64,000 bases of DNA from Flagellimonas algicola (lineage in GTDB: Bacteria; Bacteroidota; Bacteroidia; Flavobacteriales; Flavobacteriaceae): contig NZ_VCNI01000002.1 in the NCBI RefSeq assembly GCF_005937185.1, forward strand, positions 1,550,001 through 1,614,000, in the 5' to 3' direction. The translations under genes were made by a program, and so were the position numbers. The notes beneath the pieces are model-generated. The model was not told the origin of the DNA and searched no databases. It was given only the letters and a program-made list of their open reading frames with translations. Positions 57,288 to 64,000 of the stretch are shown here, one piece after another (within the stretch, counting starts at the first letter, position 1; each line of letters begins with the position of its first letter).

Positions 57288-57453
57288 AACACTTAACCAC
57301 CGTTTTTGTGAACTAATAAGTCAAACGGCAGTAATCCATGAAAGTTCATTTAAATGTGGAATTAATTACCACTTGCCTTAAAAGGTAGAATCTCAAAAAG
57401 ATAGTTCGTATGAGAAGAAGTATGTGATGCCTTGGAAAATGGATGACTGCAGA

Positions 57454-58053
57454 TCAATTTTCTTTAAGCAATTGTATCCGCGTCCCAGGATTGTAAAGCA
57501 AGAAAAGGATAGTATCTACTTTTTTCCCTAGTTTTTCTCCTAAAATTTTAAAGGCTCTGGTTATATGCCCTTCAACCGTTTTAATGGAAACTCCAAGGTG
57601 TTCGGAGATTTCAACATGGGTCAGCCCCTCTTTTTTGTTCAATAGGAAGATGTGTTTGCATTTTTTGGGCAGGTTGTCGATTTCCACATTCACCAATTTG
57701 ATCAGTTCGTCCAGGTTTTCCTCTTCTTTTTCAATGACCAAATCCAATGCCTCCATATATTTCTTTTCCAAAAAAATCACAGGCTTGTTTTTTCGGTATT
57801 GATCAATAAACTCGTTGTACACCGATTTGTACAGGTAATTTTTTATGGAAAAGTTAGGGTTTATCTTTTTTCGGTTGGTCCAGACCTCTACAAATACATT
57901 TTGAACAATATCTTCTGCCCTGCCATGATCTTTGGTCAAAGTATAGGCATAGCTACAAAGCTTTTGATAGAAAGCATCCATCAAAAAATCATATGCCTTG
58001 GCATCACCGGAACTTAAGCGCTTCGCCAAAAAAAAGTTTTTTTCAAAGGCCAT
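57454..58053 (-). CDS. ECF RNA polymerase sigma-70 factor
   Basis: A 199-residue ECF sigma factor. Region 2 (about 22-90) carries DHGRAEDIVQNVFVEVWTNR and IKNYLYKSVYNEFIDQYRK. Region 4 (about 130-185) has NLPKKCKHIFLLNKKEGLTH and the helix-turn-helix EISEHLGVSIKTVEGHITRA. Unlike the first locus it is divergent from its presumed partner FecR (118-base gap) instead of being in line with it. It should control the susCD genes at 59420-64000. Confidence 0.95.
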   Translation of the reverse strand: MAFEKNFFLAKRLSSGDAKAYDFLMDAFYQKLCSYAYTLTKDHGRAEDIVQNVFVEVWTNRKKINPNFSIKNYLYKSVYNEFIDQYRKNKPVIFLEKKYMEALDLVIEKEEENLDELIKLVNVEIDNLPKKCKHIFLLNKKEGLTHVEISEHLGVSIKTVEGHITRAFKILGEKLGKKVDTILFLLYNPGTRIQLLKEN

Positions 58054-58171
58054 AGTTTAGCTGAGTTATTCTTAAAAAAAAGGAATGGATGGTGCACAAA
58101 TCTAAAAAAAAAGAACAAAAAAATAGAGGGGTATCAGTTTTTCGCACGTAATGTTAGTATAATGTCATAAT

Positions 58172-59332
58172 GTGGAGAATCCAAAAATTCATAGAACAAT
58201 AGTGAAATTCCTTAATAAGGAAGCAAACCAGAACGAACTGGAAGAACTGGAAGTTTGGTTGCAGGACAAAAGCAACAATTCCGTTTTTGACCGCTTTGTT
58301 CGCACAGAATATCTTACTGCACTTTACATGGGAGAATACAACATAACCAAAGCAAAGGAATCGATCGGTCAAAAGCTTAGAAAATCAGAACGGCGAAAAA
58401 AAATGCTGATCTACAAAAAATTATCTGTTGCCGCCTCGATTCTTTTGATCATGGGGCTGTCCTTTTTGTACCTTAAGGATCAAAGGATTACAGCTACAAC
58501 CGATAACGTAAACCAAATCGTCATTGGTTCGAACAAGGCCGTACTTACCTTGGAAAATGGCAATCAAGTGGCTCTGGGTAAAGGTAAGAGCTACGAAACA
58601 GGAAATGTCAAAAGTAACGGCGAAGAACTTGTTTACAATGCTCAAGTTAAAGAGGCCGACGCAAACGAAAAATTACTCTTCAACCAGTTGACCGTTCCCA
58701 AGGGTGGGCAGTTTTTTGTTCAGTTATCCGATGGTACACAGGTTTGGTTGAACTCAGATTCAAAATTGCGGTATCCAACAAAATTTATTAAAGGAGAAAC
58801 ACGTGAAATAGAGCTTGTATATGGTGAGGCTTATTTGAAAGTGTCTCCGAGCACGCTGCACAATGGGGCTACTTTCCACGTGAAGACCAAAGGTCAAGAG
58901 GTAGGTGTTTTGGGAACCGAGTTTAACATAAAGGCCTATTCCGATGACCCAAAAATTGAGACCACCCTGGTCGAAGGAAAAATTAAGGTTGAGACCAAGG
59001 GAGCAAAGAGAGTTCTACGTCCAAACCAGCAATCGCGAATTGGTTCAGATGCTAATCAAATAGAAGTTGTAGAAGTAGATGCTGCAGAGGCAGTTTCGTG
59101 GATCAAAGGATTGTTCACTTTCAACGAAGAATCTTTGGGGGAAATGATGAAAGTCCTATCCCGATGGTATGATGTGGATGTGGTCTTCGAATCCGTCGAG
59201 CACCAAGATTTTGCGTTCACAGGTGTACTCGAAAAAACCAAGTCGTTTGTAGATATCCTTGAACTTATCGCGGCTACCAGCGAAGGTGAGATTGCATTTG
59301 AAATAGAAGGGAAAACAATAATCATTAAATAA
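58172..59332 (+). CDS. FecR family anti-sigma factor
   Basis: The start codon is GTG 58172 (MENPKIHRTIVKFLN). It is a 386-residue regulator with a cytoplasmic anti-sigma segment (1-78), a membrane span (about 80-99, LSVAASILLIMGLSFLYL), a FecR domain (about 165-260, TVPKGGQFFVQLSDGTQVWL, ELVYGEAYLKVSP, VLGTEFNIKAY) and a C-terminal DUF4974 domain (LGEMMKVLSRWYDVDVVFES). It is closely similar to the FecR of the first locus in domain order and motifs. The antisense terminator starts directly at its stop codon. Confidence 0.95.
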   Translation: MENPKIHRTIVKFLNKEANQNELEELEVWLQDKSNNSVFDRFVRTEYLTALYMGEYNITKAKESIGQKLRKSERRKKMLIYKKLSVAASILLIMGLSFLYLKDQRITATTDNVNQIVIGSNKAVLTLENGNQVALGKGKSYETGNVKSNGEELVYNAQVKEADANEKLLFNQLTVPKGGQFFVQLSDGTQVWLNSDSKLRYPTKFIKGETREIELVYGEAYLKVSPSTLHNGATFHVKTKGQEVGVLGTEFNIKAYSDDPKIETTLVEGKIKVETKGAKRVLRPNQQSRIGSDANQIEVVEVDAAEAVSWIKGLFTFNEESLGEMMKVLSRWYDVDVVFESVEHQDFAFTGVLEKTKSFVDILELIAATSEGEIAFEIEGKTIIIK

Positions 59333-59375
59333 AAAAGGAAAAGGCCAGCACCTTGGACAGTATTAGCCTTTTTCC
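59331..59375 (-). terminator. Intrinsic terminator, antisense to susC leader (locus 2)
   Basis: The stem pairs GGAAAAGGC (59337-59345) with GCCTTTTTCC (59366-59375), one T bulged; in the minus direction it runs into six U. In the operon direction no U-tract follows. Confidence 0.65.
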
Positions 59376-59406
59376 GCCAGCTTAATTAAAACAATGTCTA
59401 ACTAAA
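59331..59406 (-). ncRNA. Candidate cis-antisense RNA at susC start (locus 2)
   Basis: On the minus strand a TAAATTTG box (59413-59420, sharing a base with the susC start codon) is identical to that of locus 1. A CTTGG (59436-59440) lies upstream with a slightly short spacing. About 30 bases on begins a hairpin, 59366-59375 with 59337-59345 (one bulged base), followed by six U (59331-59336). The loop shares ACC-T-TGGACA with the locus 1 hairpin. A short RNA of roughly 75 bases against the susC leader is predicted. Confidence 0.5.
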
Positions 59407-59419
59407 CCAGAACAAATTT

Positions 59420-62400
59420 ATGGAATTTGATTTAACCAAGGAGTGTTCCCGCGTGGGAAAGCTGCTCCTGAGAACCATTATGAAAACCTTTATCTTTTTA
59501 TGTTGTACGGTCGCTCTGGCCCTTGGGCCCAAAATGGGTCATGCACAGGACGCTGATATCACCATAGATAAGGATAAAAAAATGACCGTTAAACAGGTCT
59601 TCAAGCTTATCAACAAGCAAGCAAACTATAAATTTATTTATAGGCACGATTTGGTCAAAAACGCTCCGGAGATTGCTTTAAAAAGGGGAACCATAAAGGC
59701 AAGGGCCTTGTTGAACGCTTGCTTGTCCCCAATAAACTTCACTTATGAGTTCACGGGGAATAACACCATAGTGGTCAAGCCGAAGCGGATTGCCGCAGAA
59801 GATAATGATCAGCAAGGAGCATTGGATGACGACCTACAGTTACAGGTCAATGGTACGATAACCGATGAAAACGGCGGCCCATTGCCTGGCGCCAACATTC
59901 TTGAAAAAGGAACCGCCAATGGTACGCAATCAGATTTTGATGGAAACTTTATCCTCGAGGTTGCGGGTGCCGAGACCACTTTGGTTATTTCTTATATAGG
60001 TTACATTACCCAAGAAGTTGTTGTGGGTAATCAAACCTCTATCAATGTTCAAATGCGGCCTGATGCCGCAAAATTGGACGAAGTAGTACTTGTTGGTTAT
60101 GGCAGCGTGACAAAAAAAGATCTGACCGGTGCCATTACGCAGGTTGAAAACATAGAAAATAGGGCCGTAACCAATACGGAAGAAGCACTACAGGGAAATG
60201 TGGCCGGTGTTACCATAGTTGCTGACGGCGGTGACCCCACCAGTGTGCCTACAGTAAGAATCAGAGGGGTTGGAACCACATCGGATGAATCCCCATTGTG
60301 GGTGGTAGATGGAGTGCCTTACTATGGAGGTCCCTTGAACCCTTTCGATATCGAATCGATTACAGTTTTAAAGGATGCCTCTGCCACCGCAATCTATGGG
60401 GTAAGAGCAGCAGGAGGAGTAATCTTGGTCACTACAAAAAAAGGTAAGTCGGGAAAATTGACGTTCGATGTGAACACCTATACTGGAATGCAGAGCGTTT
60501 GGAACAAACCACAAGCCTTGAATGCTGCGGAACAAGCAGAATATTACAATATTGCCGCCGACAATACCGGCGTTCCAAGAGATCCTGTGCACGATGCGGC
60601 CCAGAATCCAGATGGGCAAATTACCAGAACAAATTGGGTCGATGAAATTTTCAGGACCGGGATGATCCAGAACTACGATATCGGGGTTCGGGGAGGAAAT
60701 GAAAAAATCACCTTTTCATCCTCTTTGGGATTCAACAAAAGGGAAGGTACACTGCTAAATACGGAAGCCACGCGCATAAGCGTCCGGATGAATTCTGAAT
60801 TCCGGGTAAATGAAAAGTTAAAGATTGGAGAGAACATGTCCTACACCAGAACCAATGGAAACAGCGCGTTCACAGGAACACAGGCAACCAATGGAGAGAC
60901 CAATTACAACGGAATCATTGCACAGGCCATTAAAGCTCCTCCCCATGTACCGGTCTATGATGAAGATGGAAATTATTCCAATATGCCCGATGCCGGCTAT
61001 GGGCTTACCATCCATCCAGTAGCCACCTTGAACAGAATCGATATTGACAATCCGGTAACCGATCTTTTTGGCAATTTGTACCTGGATTATACCGTGGCAA
61101 AGGGATTAAAGTTTAAATCCAGTTTCGGAATCAATCTGAAATCGGAATCCTTCAAAGAATTCGATCCTAGGATTCCCGAAGTTTCCAAAACACAAAAGAC
61201 TACCAATAGCCTTCAGGTGGCAGAAATCAAACAAGAGGATTGGTCCTTTGAAAACACCTTGACTTACAATAAAACTTTTAACGAAGTACACGTCCTGACC
61301 TTATTAGGGGGGATTACGCAACAAAGCTTTTCGCGCGAGATATTTTCAATCATAGGAAGAGATCTGCCAAGCGAAGATCCCAGTTCCAGGTTTTTGATCA
61401 ACGCAACACAGTTTGACAAGCCACTGAGCGGCAAAGAAGAAAATACATTGTCCTCTTACTTTGGTAGGTTGAACTACACCTTTAACAACAAATATCTTCT
61501 AACGGCAAGTATACGAAGGGATGGTACCTCCAAGCTTTCAGAAAACAATAGATGGGGGACATTTCCGTCAGTTGCGTTGGCGTGGAGAGTGTCCGAAGAG
61601 AATTTTTTGAACGAAAGCAATTCAATAAATAACCTCAAGATCAGGACCAGCTGGGGTAGGATAGGCAACATTTCATCTTTGAGCAATTATCCCACCAATG
61701 TCCCGCTATCAGAAACTAGGGTGATTTTGGGAGCCACCACTCCTGTAAGTGGTTTTGCATTGGATGGTATCTCAAATCCAGATATCACATGGGAAACTAC
61801 CGAACAGTTGAATTTTGGACTGGACCTATCTCTTTTTAACAGCAGATTTACCAGTTCTGTGGATTATTTTATAAAAGACACTAAAGACCTGATTTTACCC
61901 CTGCCCATAAGCTCGCTCGCCGGGGTAGGTAATGCTCCATTTGTAAACGCTGGACAGGTTCGCAATAAGGGTATAGAAATCTCCATGTCGTTTGCCAAAT
62001 TTGAAGGGGATTTCACCTATGATATTTCAGGGAACATCTCCAAAATAGATAACGAATTGGTGGCCTTGGGCAATGGCATCAATAGAATTCTTGACAACAC
62101 CCAGGTAGCAACACACTTTCCTATTGAATCTGTAATCGGTGAGCCTCTGTTCTCCTTCTATTTATTGGAATCGGATGGGATATTTCAGTCGGATGCAGAG
62201 GCTTCAGCCTACACTGCACAACCAAATGCCGTTGCAGGAGATCTTAGATTCAAAGACCAGAATGGAGATGGTGTAATCGATGGAGATGACAAAGTCTATA
62301 AAGGAAGTTCGTTTCCCAATTTCACCTATGGATTAAACGCAAATTTCAATTATAAGAATTTTGATTTTTCCTTTTTCTTTCAAGGAGTGAGCGGGTCAAC

Positions 62401-62794
62401 AGCCTATAATGGATTTAATATTACCACAGTTTACCCTGCCCAAACATCGGTTGCCGGTGCCAACTTGTTTGCCGAAGCTACAAACACCTGGCATCCAGGA
62501 AACACGGACGGAACCTATTTTAGGCTTTCTTTGAACGACCCCAATAATAACTTAAGGCCATCTGACTTTTGGCTGGAGAGTACGGATTATTTACGGTTGA
62601 AAAACCTGGTGATTGGCTATACATTTTCAGAATTGAAGATGTTCGATAGATTAAGAGCCTACATTTCTGCACAGAACTTGTTTACCGTAACAAATTACTC
62701 TGGCTTGGACCCCGAAGTCACAAATAGGGGAATTGATGGAGGGCAATACCCAGTTTCAAGAGTTTTTAACCTTGGACTTAATGTATCATTTTAA
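59420..62794 (+). CDS. SusC/RagA family TonB-dependent transporter with STN domain
   Basis: An 1124-residue transporter built like that of locus 1: long signal region (MKTFIFLCCTVALALG from residue 21), STN domain (about 50-110, MTVKQVFKLINKQANYKFI), carboxypeptidase-regulatory-like domain (about 145-225, GTITDENGGPLPGANI), plug (RIRGVGTTSDESPLWVVDGV, ITVLKDASATAIYGVRA) and barrel ending RVFNLGLNVSF. The first ATG at 59420 lies in a CAAATTTATG context shared with the other susC. It signals through the FecR upstream. Only 14 bases separate it from susD. Confidence 0.95.
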   Translation: MEFDLTKECSRVGKLLLRTIMKTFIFLCCTVALALGPKMGHAQDADITIDKDKKMTVKQVFKLINKQANYKFIYRHDLVKNAPEIALKRGTIKARALLNACLSPINFTYEFTGNNTIVVKPKRIAAEDNDQQGALDDDLQLQVNGTITDENGGPLPGANILEKGTANGTQSDFDGNFILEVAGAETTLVISYIGYITQEVVVGNQTSINVQMRPDAAKLDEVVLVGYGSVTKKDLTGAITQVENIENRAVTNTEEALQGNVAGVTIVADGGDPTSVPTVRIRGVGTTSDESPLWVVDGVPYYGGPLNPFDIESITVLKDASATAIYGVRAAGGVILVTTKKGKSGKLTFDVNTYTGMQSVWNKPQALNAAEQAEYYNIAADNTGVPRDPVHDAAQNPDGQITRTNWVDEIFRTGMIQNYDIGVRGGNEKITFSSSLGFNKREGTLLNTEATRISVRMNSEFRVNEKLKIGENMSYTRTNGNSAFTGTQATNGETNYNGIIAQAIKAPPHVPVYDEDGNYSNMPDAGYGLTIHPVATLNRIDIDNPVTDLFGNLYLDYTVAKGLKFKSSFGINLKSESFKEFDPRIPEVSKTQKTTNSLQVAEIKQEDWSFENTLTYNKTFNEVHVLTLLGGITQQSFSREIFSIIGRDLPSEDPSSRFLINATQFDKPLSGKEENTLSSYFGRLNYTFNNKYLLTASIRRDGTSKLSENNRWGTFPSVALAWRVSEENFLNESNSINNLKIRTSWGRIGNISSLSNYPTNVPLSETRVILGATTPVSGFALDGISNPDITWETTEQLNFGLDLSLFNSRFTSSVDYFIKDTKDLILPLPISSLAGVGNAPFVNAGQVRNKGIEISMSFAKFEGDFTYDISGNISKIDNELVALGNGINRILDNTQVATHFPIESVIGEPLFSFYLLESDGIFQSDAEASAYTAQPNAVAGDLRFKDQNGDGVIDGDDKVYKGSSFPNFTYGLNANFNYKNFDFSFFFQGVSGSTAYNGFNITTVYPAQTSVAGANLFAEATNTWHPGNTDGTYFRLSLNDPNNNLRPSDFWLESTDYLRLKNLVIGYTFSELKMFDRLRAYISAQNLFTVTNYSGLDPEVTNRGIDGGQYPVSRVFNLGLNVSF

Positions 62795-62808
62795 ACAAAA
62801 AAACTATT

Positions 62809-64000
62809 ATGAAAAAATTTATAAGTGCATTCGGAATACTGTTCATCCTTATGGGATGTGGAAAGGATTTTTTAGAACTGGAGCCTGAAGGAGCACCAAC
62901 ATTGGCCACCTTTTGGAAATCGGAGGCTGATGTTGTTGCGGCCACCAACGGACTATACCTATTGAATGATTTTCAAGGGATTTATGGTAGGGGAATCCAT
63001 CTGTATTCTTTGATTCCCAGCGATGATTTTGTTGTTGGCAAGTCAAAAGGACAAATAGAGGATATCAAAAACTTTTTTACTGATGGATCAGGATCCTACA
63101 CTAGGGATATTTGGGCTATGCATTACCAAGTGGTTAAAAGAGCCAATGATATCATTACAAATGTTCCCGATATGGACATCAATAATGACCTCAAAAACTT
63201 TGCATTGGGGCAAGCCTATTTTATGAGGGGACTGGCTTATTTTCAACTCTGCGTTATTTATGGCGACCAACGAGCGGGAATTCCAATTGTCGATGAAAAC
63301 ACGGAATCGTTTTTTATTTAAAGACCAGCACATGTAAGTGAAAGCTATGCTTTTGCGGCCGATAGTTTTTCAAAGGCAGCTGAATACTTGCCCTATTTTG
63401 ACCAGATCAGTCAAGATGATTATGGGAAACCACATAAAAATGCTGCATATGGGTATTTGGCAAGAACCCACCTCCATAACGCCCAATATGATTCGGGTTC
63501 ATGGAGCATGGCGGTAACAGCTTGTGATCAAGTAATCAACTCAGGAAAAAACGCTTTAGAGGCCAATTTTGAGGATGTATTTAAGATTGCGAACAATTGG
63601 GGTTCTGAATACCTCTGGTCCGTTCCCAGTAACAAAGAAGGTGGAAGTATTTTCCCTGGGGCATCTCTGGAGAACCGGGGTTGGGGCAGATACAACGGCT
63701 GGGGATATTTCGCTCCGACTTTGGAGTTATATGAATCCTATTTGCCAGAAGATAACAGAAGAGAAGCTACCATGCTAAAATTTGGTGATACTTTCACTTA
63801 TTTTGGGGAAAGTAGAAGGTATTGGTCCACAACCAACCTTACGGGATTTCAGTTCAAAAAATATCTGGAGCCCTACAGCTATCCGGATGCACAGCATTTA
63901 AATGGGAATGGTGACCACCCTACCACAGATCTTAACCTTCCCTTACTTCGCTACTCACACATACTTTTAATGAAAGCTGAAGCATTGATTATGCAAGGAC
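62809..64000 (+). pseudogene. SusD/RagB family lipoprotein with in-frame stop, runs off window
   Basis: The frame starts at ATG 62809 with lipobox LMGC (Cys about residue 17) and SusD landmarks (ATFWKSEADVVAATNGLY, GQAYFMRGLAYFQLCVIYGD). It meets TAA at 63319-63321, after ESFFI. The same frame then stays open without any stop to base 64000 and continues the family (RPAHVSESYAFAADSFSKAA, AAYGYLARTHLHNAQYD, LPLLRYSHILLMKAEALIMQ, the latter being the SusD core signature). One base change (for example CAA or AAA to TAA) explains this. It may be a true nonsense mutation or a sequence error. Without the second part the protein would lack most of its fold. Confidence 0.85.

Overview
The window (about 64 kb, moderately AT-rich) comes from a member of Bacteroidota, most likely a marine Flavobacteriaceae. 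The support is two SusC/SusD loci with ECF sigma/FecR pairs, type IX secretion (T9SS) sorting tails of types A and B, DUF5777 and BspA-type proteins, FG-GAP/ASPIC lipoproteins, and a good match to the Bacteroidetes promoter form TTTG-N20-TAnnTTTG.

Region 1 (1-2655, + strand) holds small envelope genes: the end of a DUF5777 beta-barrel protein, a CxxC (HMA-like) protein, an OB-fold protein, a YceI protein, a second DUF5777 protein and a CPXCG zinc-ribbon protein. Region 2 (2659-21497) is a polysaccharide/glycoconjugate utilisation-type locus. On the minus strand it runs ECF sigma, FecR, SusC, SusD, terminator, FG-GAP/ASPIC lipoprotein. Divergently, on the plus strand, it has a three-gene operon: a GH63/MGH1-like alpha-glucosidase lipoprotein, a kinase-M23-phospholyase fusion, and a GH2 beta-galactosidase lipoprotein. 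The enzyme set fits stepwise breakdown of glucosyl-galactosyl-hydroxylysine, the collagen-type glycan-amino acid; that substrate is inferred. Region 3 (22028-26104) is one large BspA-type repeat protein with a T9SS tail.

Region 4 (26245-55723) begins at a truncated tRNA-Met 3' half, probably an integration scar. It is a type II secretion/type IV pilus-like machine split in two halves around an RHS operon. The plus half (49552-55723) encodes a pseudopilin, prepilin peptidase, GspE ATPase, secretin, GspL-like and GspM-like proteins. The minus half (31444-26385) encodes two lipoproteins, GspC/PilP-like, GspK-like, two further pseudopilins and GspF. Between them, reading away from the plus half, an operon encodes three paralogous FN3/coiled-coil proteins, two RHS-family proteins (the second tipped with an intact M23 peptidase domain), and a small lipoprotein that could be the matching immunity protein. 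A T9SS type B adhesin-like gene follows. All four pseudopilins have Ala rather than Gly before the predicted cleavage site.

Region 5 (56004-64000) has an endonuclease/exonuclease/phosphatase-family gene and a second sus locus: divergent sigma and FecR, then SusC, then a SusD interrupted by one in-frame TAA and running off the window. In both sus loci the fecR-susC gap contains an intrinsic terminator pointing against the operon, suggesting a cis-antisense RNA at each susC start.
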